Notes under the pieces: model-generated
Database searches by the model: none
What the model was told of the DNA's origin: nothing
The model's input: the letters and a program-made list of their open reading frames with translations, nothing else
Translations under genes and position numbers: made by a program
DNA from: CALFMR01 sp035550595
GTDB lineage: Bacteria; Acidobacteriota; Vicinamibacteria; Vicinamibacterales; SCN-69-37
Assembly (NCBI GenBank): GCA_035550595.1
Contig: DASZOV010000123.1
Coordinates: 1-7,787, forward strand
Direction: 5' to 3'
Length of the DNA: 7,787 nucleotides
Part shown: positions 1 through 6,321 of the stretch, piece by piece
How positions within the stretch are numbered: position 1 is the first letter of the stretch
Layout: each line of letters starts with the position of its first letter

Positions 1-58
1 ACCGGGGGCTTGATGGATCAGGGCGAGACGCACTATCTAATGATCTTATGCAAGCGCC

Positions 59-77
59 GCGGTGCGATTGTCACCGC
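59..77 (+). terminator. weak hairpin upstream of hemH, possible terminator or leader stem
   Basis: The arms GCGGTG (59-64) and CACCGC (72-77) form a perfect 6-bp stem around the 7-base loop CGATTGT, followed directly by TTTGTCTGT. It could end transcription of a gene lying left of the window, or be a stem in the hemH leader. The T-tract is short and interrupted, so the call is weak. The rest of 1-144 holds no gene I recognise: one frame stays open from base 1 to a TAG near 133, but its 44 codons show no family resemblance. Confidence 0.25.
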
Positions 78-144
78 TTTGTCTGTACGTCCCGTCCGTG
101 TCCCCGGATTTCGGCCTGTTTCGGCCGGCCGGTAGGCTGACGCC

Positions 145-1164
145 ATGCCGACCCCGCGGCCCGGAGTCCTGTTGCTGCAGCTCGGCACGCCCGACGCGCC
201 GACCACGCCCGCCCTGCGCCGCTACCTCGCCGAGTTCCTGTCCGACTATCGCGTCGTCGACCTCAACCGCGCCATCTGGCTGCCCATCCTGCACTTACGC
301 GTCCTGCGCACGCGTCCGGCGCGATCGGCGCGGCTCTACCAGAAGGTCTGGACGAGCGACGGGTCGCCGCTCGCGGTCACGAGCACGGGCCAGGCGGCGG
401 GTGTCGCGGCCGGCCTCATGCAGCGCTTCGGCATCGACATCCCCGTCGAGGTCGGCATGCGCTACGGCAATCCGTCAGCGGCCTCGGCGATCGACGCGCT
501 CCTCGGCGCCGGCTGCGATCGGATTCTCGCCGTCCCCATGTATCCGCAGTATGCGGGCGCGACGACGGGATCCAGCCTCGAGCAGATTTTCGAGATCCTG
601 GGCAAACGCCGCGTCGTGCCCACGGTGCGCGTTGTCCCGCCGTACTACGACGCGCCCGAGTACATCGACGCGCTCGCCGCTGGCGCGCGCGAGTTCATCG
701 GCGGCGCCGCGCCCGATCGCATCGTGCTGAGCTTTCACGGCCTGCCGAAGCGCTATGCCGCGCTCGGCGATCCGTATCCCGAGCAATGCCGTGCGACGGC
801 GGCCGCGCTCACCACGGCGATGGGGTGGGACGCGGCGCGCGTCACCGTGTCGTTCCAGTCGCGCTTCGGCCGCGAGGAGTGGCTACGGCCGTACACCGAC
901 GAGACGCTGCGGTCGCTCGCGGGCACGACGAAATCACTCGTCGCGTTCTGTCCGGGCTTCACGGCCGATTGCCTCGAGACGATCGAAGAGATGGGCATCA
1001 CCAACCGCGAGCTGTATCACGCGGCTGGCGGTGGCGACTATCGCCTCGGTCCCTGCCTGAACGTGCATCCCACGTGGATCCGCGGACTCACGGCCATCGT
1101 CGTGCGCGAGCTCGGCGGATGGGTGCCTGACGTGCCGACTCGCGCGGACGCGATCCAGTCCTGA
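145..1164 (+). CDS. hemH: ferrochelatase (protoporphyrin ferrochelatase)
   Basis: This is a 339-aa ferrochelatase, the usual length for bacteria. It inserts Fe2+ into protoporphyrin IX in the last step of protoporphyrin-dependent heme synthesis, in the cytosol or at the inner membrane. The N-terminus has the family pattern LLLQLGTPDAP (residues 9-19). The signature LSFHGLPKRY carries the catalytic, metal-handling histidine at H198. SFQSRFGREEWLRPYTDETL (236-255) and PGFTADCLETIEEM (270-283, with conserved E278) complete the active-site set, and the GPCLN motif lies at 302-306. The ATG at 145 starts the protein immediately before the conserved N-terminal strand, so no longer start is needed; the Shine-Dalgarno sequence is weak. 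The next gene, an iron-siderophore receptor, starts 472 bases downstream behind its own promoter candidate, so co-transcription is unlikely although both genes concern iron. The coprohaem-type ferrochelatase (CpfC) belongs to the same superfamily and cannot be fully excluded from sequence alone. Confidence 0.96.
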   Translation: MPTPRPGVLLLQLGTPDAPTTPALRRYLAEFLSDYRVVDLNRAIWLPILHLRVLRTRPARSARLYQKVWTSDGSPLAVTSTGQAAGVAAGLMQRFGIDIPVEVGMRYGNPSAASAIDALLGAGCDRILAVPMYPQYAGATTGSSLEQIFEILGKRRVVPTVRVVPPYYDAPEYIDALAAGAREFIGGAAPDRIVLSFHGLPKRYAALGDPYPEQCRATAAALTTAMGWDAARVTVSFQSRFGREEWLRPYTDETLRSLAGTTKSLVAFCPGFTADCLETIEEMGITNRELYHAAGGGDYRLGPCLNVHPTWIRGLTAIVVRELGGWVPDVPTRADAIQS

Positions 1165-1177
1165 CACGCCTGTCCGG

Positions 1178-1195
1178 GCGGCCACGGGGGGCCGC
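1178..1195 (+). terminator. GC hairpin just after hemH, possible terminator
   Basis: GCGGCC (1178-1183) and GGCCGC (1190-1195) form a perfect 6-bp stem with the loop ACGGGG, starting 14 bases after the hemH stop. There is no T-run after it, so it would be at best a non-canonical or Rho-assisted terminator. In DNA this GC-rich such stems arise often by chance. Confidence 0.2.
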
Positions 1196-1343
1196 AGCCG
1201 CGCGTGTGCGGCCTCTGTGGCTGCCGGGATAGGCCCGTGGCCGCCGGCGTGCCCGCGGCCCGCGTTCCTCAGGGGCCGCCCGGACGCCGGGGCCGCACGC
1301 GGATGTTTGGCCGCGGCGGATTGTCAGCCTTTCGTACGCCTCA

Positions 1344-1373
1344 TTGACGGACCTTTTCGGTCGGGGTTAGACT
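1344..1373 (+). promoter_or_regulatory. sigma70-like promoter for the siderophore receptor operon
   Basis: TTGACG (1344-1349) matches the -35 consensus at five of six positions. It is followed by an 18-base spacer and TAGACT (1368-1373), which keeps the T, A, A and final T of the -10 consensus. The stretch around 1320-1372 is less GC-rich than its surroundings. Transcription would start near 1380, giving a leader of about 257 nt before the ATG at 1637. The position inside the hemH-receptor gap fits a promoter for the three iron genes downstream. This is a motif match only. Confidence 0.5.
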
Positions 1374-1379
1374 GCTGCC

Positions 1380-1407
1380 CGCCAAATGAGATGGGTCTCA
1401 CTTGGCG
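1380..1407 (+). promoter_or_regulatory. 12-bp inverted repeat at the predicted transcription start: operator or 5' leader stem
   Basis: The left arm CGCCAAATGAGA, in which base 1380 is C and the core GCCAAATGAGA covers 1381-1391, pairs with TCTCACTTGGC (1396-1406) plus G1407. The outermost pair is C1380-G1407. The loop is TGGG, and one A-C mismatch (1386/1401) interrupts an otherwise perfect 12-bp stem. It begins about 7 bases after the predicted -10 box. It could be a repressor operator overlapping the start site, or a hairpin at the very 5' end of the mRNA. The core TGAGA-TGGG-TCTCA is two-fold symmetric with an even spacing (TGA-N8-TCA), unlike the usual odd-spaced Fur (7-1-7) arrangement, so I do not assign it to Fur. 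Confidence 0.5.
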
Positions 1408-1636
1408 CCCCGACCCGAACGAAGGCTGGCGGCAAACGACCCGGCGCACCGAACGGCGCGTCGAGCCGATGCTGCATGGGTTTGGAGCAAAGCCCCGCCG
1501 GGTGCTGACACACCCGGCGGGAGCCGAACGCAGTCTGGCGAGACCGTTTTCATCCACACGCGTGGCGCGTGGCCGTCCGGCATTCCGCATTGTACGGGAT
1601 GCCGTGCCGTGGCCCGCTGCCCGGGAGCAGGGATCC
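1408..1636 (+). promoter_or_regulatory. structured 5' leader of the receptor mRNA, type unidentified
   Basis: This non-coding stretch between the inverted repeat and the receptor ATG contains two further strong stems. The first is a perfect 11-bp stem, CCCGCCGGGTG (1494-1504) with CACCCGGCGGG (1511-1521) and loop CTGACA. The second is a 9-bp stem with one G-T wobble, GGCATTCCG (1579-1587) with CGGGATGCC (1595-1603) and loop CATTGTA, ending 33 bases before the start codon. Between them, GTCT-GGCG-AGAC (1533-1544) makes a small extra hairpin. Its GAGACC (1540-1545) could alternatively pair with GGTCTC (1394-1399) in the first inverted repeat. I looked for cobalamin, TPP, FMN, SAM and other common riboswitch cores and found no convincing match. 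Stem 2 has no T-run, so it is not an obvious terminator. Confidence 0.4.
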
Positions 1637-1639
1637 ATG
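1623..1639 (+). promoter_or_regulatory. ribosome binding site that fixes the receptor start
   Basis: GGGAG (1623-1627) lies 9 bases before ATG 1637, good Shine-Dalgarno spacing. The frame is also open back to a GTG at 1217, but that extension would run through the promoter candidate and leader hairpins and would put 140 non-family residues in front of the export signal. The ATG at 1637 is therefore preferred. GGGAG sits in the loop of a short CTGC/GCAG stem, so mild masking of the site is possible. Confidence 0.6.
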
Positions 1640-4309
1640 GCCGCTGATCGATCGTCGTCTTCTTCCACTTCTTCGTTCCACTCGTCCCGCAAGTCGTCAT
1701 CGTCCGCATCGCGATCGCGGCGGCGCCGCTGGACCGCGCTCGGCACGGTCGTCGCCTCGGCAACGGTCGGCGCGAAGCTCGCGCGGCCGGTTCACGCCGA
1801 AGGACTTGTCACATCGGATCCGTCAGCCGATCGCATCGCGTCGCTCGCCGGCGGATCGTCGGTGCACTTCCTGCCGTGGGAGGATCCGCAGGCGGTCATG
1901 GCCTCGCGCCTGGCGCTCGCGGCCGACGGAGCCGTTGCGCCGAGCGCCGATCAGAACGGCGCGAACCTGCCGGACGCGCGCCCGCGCACGTTCGCGATCC
2001 CGGCCGGTCCGCTGACCGACGCGCTCGCGGCCTTCACGAGAGCGACCGGCGTCGACGTCGCCATCTCGCCGGACCTCACGCGTGGCGTCGTCTCGGGTGG
2101 CGTCACCGGCTCGCATTCGATTGCCGACGCGCTGCACGCGATTCTCGAGGGATCGGGCCTGACCTTCCGCTTCGACTCGCCGACGCACGCCTCGATCGAC
2201 CTGCGCATCCAGGGACAGTCGGTGGACGTCAACGACACGGCGGCCACGGCCGTGGCCTCGTCGCCCAAGTACACCGAGCCGTTACGCGACACGCCGCAGA
2301 CGGTCGTCGTCATCCCGACCAAGATCATCGAAGAACAGGCAGCCACGTCGCTTCGCGACGCGCTCCGCAACACGCCGGGCATCACGCTCACGGCTGGCGA
2401 GGGCGGCACCGCACCGGGCGACAACCTGCTCATCCGCGGGTTCAGCGCACGCAACGACGTCTACGTCGACGGTGCTCGCGACGCGGGCGTCGTCAGCCGC
2501 GACACGTTCAACACCGAAGCCGTCGAAGTGGCCAAGGGGCCGTCGTCGGTCGTCACGGGCCGCGGCGCGACCGGTGGATCGGTGAACATCGTGAGCAAAG
2601 CTGCCAACCTGAGCGACGCCGTCAGCGGCCGCTTCACGGGTGGATCGGCGGATTCCGGCCGCGGCACGTTCGACATCAATCATCGCCTCGGGGCCACGAG
2701 CGGCCTCCGCCTGAACGCCATGTGGCAGGACGAAGGCGTGCCGCGGCGCGATGACGTCCGCAACCGCTCCTGGGGCGTCGCGCCCTCGCTCGCGCTCGGC
2801 CTCGGCACGCCGACCGAAGTGACCTTCGGTTACGAGCACCTGCACCAGAACAACATTCCCGACTACGGCCTGCCGGCGACGTTGCCGGAGGGCGCCGTCG
2901 CCGAGGGGCTCACGGTCGACGACCTCGACTTCAGCAACTTCTACGGTCTGGTGTCGCGCGATCACGAGAAGGTGAACACCGATCTGGGCACGGTGACCAT
3001 CGAGCACCGCTTCAGCGCGGCCACGTCACTTCGCAACCTGACACGTTATGGTCGCAATGACGTCGATCGCGTCGTGACGCCGCCGCGCGCGGCCACGGCG
3101 TCGTCGAGCGCCGACGATCCGGGTTTCGACAACTCGGGATTCCAGATGCGGCGCACCGACACGAAGTATCAGTACCGGACCGACGCGACGTTCGTGAACC
3201 AGACCGATCTGACGTTGCGGCGTCAGACCGGCGATCTGGCGCACGTGCTCGTGGCCGGGATGGAGCTGTCGCGCGAGACGCAGCCGAGCTACGCCGTCAC
3301 CGACACGTTCGCCGACGGCCGGCCGCCGGTGACCGATCTGTTCCACCCGGATCCCGACCAGCCCTACGTGCCGGCGCTCGCGCGGACGGGCGCGTCGAGC
3401 GATGGCACCGCGAACTCGGCCGCGTTCTATGCGTTCGACACGATCAAGGCCGGTCAGCGGTGGCAGGCCGATCTCGGATTGCGCTGGGATCGCGTGGCCG
3501 TCGACTACGACAACGTCAATGCCGACGGCAGCTCGGCGGACTACACGCGAACGGATCGCGCCTTCAGCGGCCGCGCGGGTCTCGTCTACAAGCCCGCGGA
3601 GGCCGGGAGCATCTACGCGGCGTACTCGACGTCCTTCAATCCATCGTTCGATGGCAGCTTCGGCCTGTCGCTGACCGACCGCAGCGGCAGCATCGCGGAT
3701 CTGCCACCCGAGCGGACGCACAACATCGAAGTCGGCACGAAGTGGGATCTTCGTCCGGGCCTCGCGTTCACGACGGCGCTCTTCCACACCGAGAAGGTGA
3801 ACGCCAAGACGGTCGACGACGAAGGCGCCACGGTGCTCGCCGGCAATCAGCGCGTGCAAGGCGTGGAGTTCGGCCTGTCGGGCGCGCTCACGAGCCGCTG
3901 GGACGTGTTCACCGGCCTGTCGCTCATGGACAGCAAGGTCATCGATTCGGGCAATGCGAGCGAGGTCGGACGGCAGCTCGCCTACGTGCCGAAGACGGCC
4001 TTCAACCTCTGGAGCGACTACCGGCTGCCGATCGCCGCGTTGACGGTCGGCGGCGGCGCGCAGTTCACCGACGGCTACTTCTTCAACAACACCAACGTAT
4101 CGAGCAGCGAGAACGCCGCGGCGATCCAGGCGCTGACCCGGTACTGGCTCTTCAGCGCGATGGTGAACTGGGACGTGACGCCGCACATCGCCCTGCAGGT
4201 GAACGGCACGAACCTGTCGAACGCGCGGTACGTCGATCGCGGTTATAGCGGTCACTTCATTCCAGGCGCCGGCCGCGGCGTGATGATCGGGCCGTCCTTC
4301 AAGTTCTGA
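1637..4309 (+). CDS. TonB-dependent siderophore receptor with STN domain (Fiu/PiuA-like)
   Basis: This is an 890-aa outer-membrane receptor for a ferric siderophore. Residues 1-31 are an unusual Ser/Arg-rich n-region. A hydrophobic stretch (about 32-49) and a likely signal peptidase site after PVHA (A54) follow. An STN domain occupies about 118-178 (TFAIPAGPLTDALAAF...). The plug runs from about 212 to 323 and includes LIRGFSARNDVYVDG, the stretch SRDTFNTEAVEVAKGPS and GRGATGGSVNIVSK, all typical of TonB-siderophore receptors. The rest is the 22-strand beta-barrel, ending in phenylalanine (GPSFKF), as outer-membrane assembly signals require. The plug motif YVDG.RD.G.VSRDTFNTE is the pattern of the E. 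coli Fiu / Pseudomonas PiuA catecholate group, and the PiuC-type gene 25 bases downstream supports this. Classical Fiu lacks STN; STN normally contacts a FecR-type anti-sigma factor, and none is visible here. The exact ligand is inferred. The TonB box is not clear. Confidence 0.93.
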   Translation: MAADRSSSSSTSSFHSSRKSSSSASRSRRRRWTALGTVVASATVGAKLARPVHAEGLVTSDPSADRIASLAGGSSVHFLPWEDPQAVMASRLALAADGAVAPSADQNGANLPDARPRTFAIPAGPLTDALAAFTRATGVDVAISPDLTRGVVSGGVTGSHSIADALHAILEGSGLTFRFDSPTHASIDLRIQGQSVDVNDTAATAVASSPKYTEPLRDTPQTVVVIPTKIIEEQAATSLRDALRNTPGITLTAGEGGTAPGDNLLIRGFSARNDVYVDGARDAGVVSRDTFNTEAVEVAKGPSSVVTGRGATGGSVNIVSKAANLSDAVSGRFTGGSADSGRGTFDINHRLGATSGLRLNAMWQDEGVPRRDDVRNRSWGVAPSLALGLGTPTEVTFGYEHLHQNNIPDYGLPATLPEGAVAEGLTVDDLDFSNFYGLVSRDHEKVNTDLGTVTIEHRFSAATSLRNLTRYGRNDVDRVVTPPRAATASSSADDPGFDNSGFQMRRTDTKYQYRTDATFVNQTDLTLRRQTGDLAHVLVAGMELSRETQPSYAVTDTFADGRPPVTDLFHPDPDQPYVPALARTGASSDGTANSAAFYAFDTIKAGQRWQADLGLRWDRVAVDYDNVNADGSSADYTRTDRAFSGRAGLVYKPAEAGSIYAAYSTSFNPSFDGSFGLSLTDRSGSIADLPPERTHNIEVGTKWDLRPGLAFTTALFHTEKVNAKTVDDEGATVLAGNQRVQGVEFGLSGALTSRWDVFTGLSLMDSKVIDSGNASEVGRQLAYVPKTAFNLWSDYRLPIAALTVGGGAQFTDGYFFNNTNVSSSENAAAIQALTRYWLFSAMVNWDVTPHIALQVNGTNLSNARYVDRGYSGHFIPGAGRGVMIGPSFKF

Positions 4310-4322
4310 CGCGTTCCCGGCG

Positions 4323-4337
4323 AAAGGCAGAGTCGTG
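4323..4337 (+). promoter_or_regulatory. ribosome binding site supporting a GTG start for the PiuC-type gene
   Basis: AAAGG (4323-4327) precedes GTG 4335 by 7 bases. The gap after the receptor stop is only 25 bases and has no promoter or terminator signal, so the GTG start and read-through from the receptor gene are both well supported. Confidence 0.55.
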
Positions 4338-5015
4338 CTCGTAGAGATTCCAGACATCTTGACCGCGGACGAGGTCGCGCGCGCGCGGCAAGCGCTCGCC
4401 GCGGCCGACTGGGTGGACGGCCGGGTCACGGCCGGTCACCAGTCGACGCGCGTCAAGCAGAACCAGCAGTTACCCGAAGACAGTCCCGCGGCGCGCGAGC
4501 TGGGCGAACTGATCGTTCGCGCGCTGCAGCAGAACGCGCTCTTCGTCGCGGCGGCGCTTCCGCTGCGCGTCTTCCCGCCGCTCTTCAACCGCTACGAGGG
4601 CGGCGGCTCGTTCGGCAACCACGTGGACAACGCCATCCGACAGGTCCCCGGTACGCCGCTCCGGCTGCGGACCGATCTGTCGGCGACGTTGTTTCTCACC
4701 GATCCGGCCGATTACGACGGCGGTGAACTGCTCATCGACGACACCTACGGCGTCCATTCGGTCAAGCTGCCGGCCGGACATCTCGTGCTCTATCCGTCGA
4801 CGAGCCTGCATCGCGTCACGCCGGTGACGCACGGCGCGCGCGTGTCGTCGTTCTTCTGGATCCAGAGCCTCGTCCGCCAGGACGCACACCGCACGTTGCT
4901 CTTCGATCTCGACACGGCCATCCAGCGCCTGAACCAGGATCTGCCGGACCATCCGTCGGCCGTCCAGCTCACCGGCGTGTACCACAACCTGCTCCGCCAG
5001 TGGGCGGAGCTCTGA
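4335..5015 (+). CDS. piuC: PiuC/YbiX-type Fe(II)- and 2-oxoglutarate-dependent dioxygenase (PKHD-type hydroxylase)
   Basis: At 226 aa this matches the usual length of the PiuC/YbiX family. The jelly-roll dioxygenase core shows the iron triad H96-x-D98 (in FGNHVDNAIR) and H159 (STSLHRVTPV), with R169 (HGARVSSFFW) as the likely 2-oxoglutarate carboxylate ligand. The conserved LFNRYEGG.SFG.H and DYDGGEL motifs are also present. The C-terminal part (about 178-226, ending NLLRQWAEL) is the helical tail usual for this family. The protein has no signal peptide and is predicted to be cytosolic. Family members sit beside siderophore receptors (fiu-ybiX in E. coli, piuA-piuC in Pseudomonas) and are iron-regulated there, but their substrate is not firmly established. 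Here the gene lies 25 bases after the receptor and 13 bases before the PepSY-TM gene, which implies one operon. It starts with GTG. Confidence 0.93.
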   Translation: MLVEIPDILTADEVARARQALAAADWVDGRVTAGHQSTRVKQNQQLPEDSPAARELGELIVRALQQNALFVAAALPLRVFPPLFNRYEGGGSFGNHVDNAIRQVPGTPLRLRTDLSATLFLTDPADYDGGELLIDDTYGVHSVKLPAGHLVLYPSTSLHRVTPVTHGARVSSFFWIQSLVRQDAHRTLLFDLDTAIQRLNQDLPDHPSAVQLTGVYHNLLRQWAEL

Positions 5016-5028
5016 TCGCGCACGATCC

Positions 5029-6321
5029 ATGCTGAGGTCGCTTCGTCCGGTTCTCTTCTGGTGCCACCTCGCGTGCGGCGTCACCGCGGGTGTCGTCATC
5101 TTCATCATGTGCGTCACGGGCACCGCGCTGATGTACCAGCGCGAGGTGCAGCTCTGGGCCGATACGCACACCTATCGCACCGCTGATCCGGCCGGGACGC
5201 CGGAGGCCTCCGCATCGGCCATCGTCGCTGCCGCCGAAGCCTCGGCCGGGCAGGAAAGCGCGACGTCGCTCGTGCTGCGCGCGGACCCGACGATGCCGGC
5301 TGCCGTCACCGTGGGATCGACGACGCTGTACGTCAATCCGCACACGACGACGGTCTATGGTGAGGGCACGGGCGATCGGCTGCGCGCGTTCTTCACGACG
5401 ATGACGAGCTGGCACCGTTACATGGCGGCCAGCCTCGAGGACCGCGCGACCGGTCGCATGGTGACCGGCGCGGCCAACTTCATCTTCCTGTTCATCGTGA
5501 TGAGCGGAATCGTGCTCTGGTGGCCACGATCGTTGCGATGGGGCGCGATTCGCAACGGCGTGTGGTTCCGCCGCGGCCTGACGCCGAAAGCGCGCGACTT
5601 CAACTGGCACCACGTCTTCGGCTTCTGGTCCGCCGTTCCGCTGCTCGTCATCGTCTCGGCGGGCGTCGTCATGTCCTATCCCTGGGCGAACGGCATGCTC
5701 TATCGCGCGATGGGCGAAGAGCCGCCGGCGCAAGGCGCGCGCGGCGGCGGTCCGGGGCGTGGCCGAGGCGCGGGCCCGGGCATCGGGCGCGAGGGCCGCG
5801 GCGCGGGTCCGGGCGTAGGACGAGAAGGGAGATCCGCGCGTGCGGAAGGGCCGCGAGGCGCGGCTGCTGGTGGCGGCGATCGAAATCAGGTGGACGCCGC
5901 CGCTCGGCCAGGTGCGACGATCGCGCTCGACGCTGCCGTCGCGCGTGCGAAGACCGTCGATCCCGACTGGCAGATCCTGACGTTCCGTTTGCCGGAATCC
6001 GCTCGCGGCGCGCTGACCGTGACCGTCGATCGCGGTGACGGCGGCGAGCCGCAGCGGCGCGGCACGTTGACGCTCGACGCCGCGACCGGCGCGATCACGT
6101 CGTGGGAAGCGTTCTCGTCACAGACGCCCGGACGACGCGCGCGCTCGTTCGTGCGCTTCGCGCACACCGGTGAAGTCGCGGGCTTCCTCGGCCAAACGAT
6201 TGCCGGCATCGCCTCGGCCGGTGGCGCATTCCTCGCCTACACCGGCATCGCGCTCGCCATGCGCCGCCTCCTCGCCTGGCGCCGCACGCGTCGACGCCGC
6301 GTCGAATCAGCGGCGGCGTGA
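5029..6321 (+). CDS. PepSY-TM inner-membrane protein, probable ferrisiderophore reductase (PiuB/FoxB-like)
   Basis: This 430-aa membrane protein has the PepSY_TM layout: TM1 about 14-36, a first periplasmic loop with PepSY-like content (about 42-140), TM2 about 147-165, TM3 about 194-217, a second large periplasmic loop (about 218-385) and TM4 about 386-411, then an Arg-rich cytoplasmic tail. Conserved histidines H13, H129 (SWHRY), H194/H195 (NWHHVFG) and H379 (FAHTGE) sit at membrane edges, where FoxB-type proteins bind heme. Such proteins are thought to reduce ferric siderophores at the inner membrane. The gene follows the PiuC-type gene by 13 bases and has no good Shine-Dalgarno of its own, so translational coupling is likely. 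Residues 232-288 form a Gly/Arg-rich low-complexity insert in the second loop with an 11-residue tandem repeat. The reductase role is inferred from family and context. Confidence 0.88.
   Translation: MLRSLRPVLFWCHLACGVTAGVVIFIMCVTGTALMYQREVQLWADTHTYRTADPAGTPEASASAIVAAAEASAGQESATSLVLRADPTMPAAVTVGSTTLYVNPHTTTVYGEGTGDRLRAFFTTMTSWHRYMAASLEDRATGRMVTGAANFIFLFIVMSGIVLWWPRSLRWGAIRNGVWFRRGLTPKARDFNWHHVFGFWSAVPLLVIVSAGVVMSYPWANGMLYRAMGEEPPAQGARGGGPGRGRGAGPGIGREGRGAGPGVGREGRSARAEGPRGAAAGGGDRNQVDAAARPGATIALDAAVARAKTVDPDWQILTFRLPESARGALTVTVDRGDGGEPQRRGTLTLDAATGAITSWEAFSSQTPGRRARSFVRFAHTGEVAGFLGQTIAGIASAGGAFLAYTGIALAMRRLLAWRRTRRRRVESAAA
5764..5829 (+). repeat. 33-bp tandem repeat (two units) inside the PepSY-TM gene
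   Basis: Unit 1 (5764-5796) encodes RGAGPGIGREG and unit 2 (5797-5829) encodes RGAGPGVGREG, residues 246-256 and 257-267. They differ by a single conservative Ile/Val change but by many synonymous third-position bases. Either the duplication is old and the protein sequence has been kept, or the DNA has diverged under protein-level constraint. The repeat lies in the Gly/Arg-rich insert (about 232-288) of the second periplasmic loop. Confidence 0.85.

Noticed and set aside
10..41. Promoter for hemH (TTGATG ... TCTAAT)
   Set aside because: The -10-like TCTAAT is good, but the spacer is 20 bases, and the alternative TATCTA with an 18-base spacer matches poorly.
109..126. Direct repeat TTTCGGCC (109-116 and 119-126) before hemH
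   Set aside because: Two 8-base copies 10 bases apart could be a regulatory site, but in DNA this GC-rich it is likely chance, and no partner signal was found.
1..135. C-terminus of an upstream gene or a small 40-aa ORF
   Set aside because: One frame is open from the window edge to about 133, but a second frame is open too and the translation (MDQGETHYLMILCKRRG...) resembles nothing I know. There is not enough sequence to call it.
1387..1400. Fur box
   Set aside because: TGAGATGGGTCTCA has TGA and TCA ends but an 8-base spacing and a poor match to the Fur consensus, so only an unnamed inverted repeat is claimed.
1440..1560. Cobalamin riboswitch in the receptor leader
   Set aside because: AGTCTGGCGAGACC (1532-1545) superficially recalls a B12 box and GGTGCTGACA recalls part of some cobalamin leaders. 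However, the box has extra bases and the other conserved core segments are missing. A covariance-model search would settle it.
1217..1636. 140-codon upstream extension of the receptor frame from a GTG at 1217
   Set aside because: It runs across the promoter candidate and leader hairpins, carries no family similarity, and would bury the signal peptide inside the protein. ATG 1637 has a good Shine-Dalgarno. The frame is open only because GC-rich DNA has few stops.
3026..4429. 467-codon antisense frame opposite the receptor and the start of the piuC-type gene
   Set aside because: It is a GC-driven shadow frame, Arg-rich with no motif, and overlaps strongly supported genes on the other strand. 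The same applies to the other long antisense or alternate frames over hemH, the PepSY gene and dinB.
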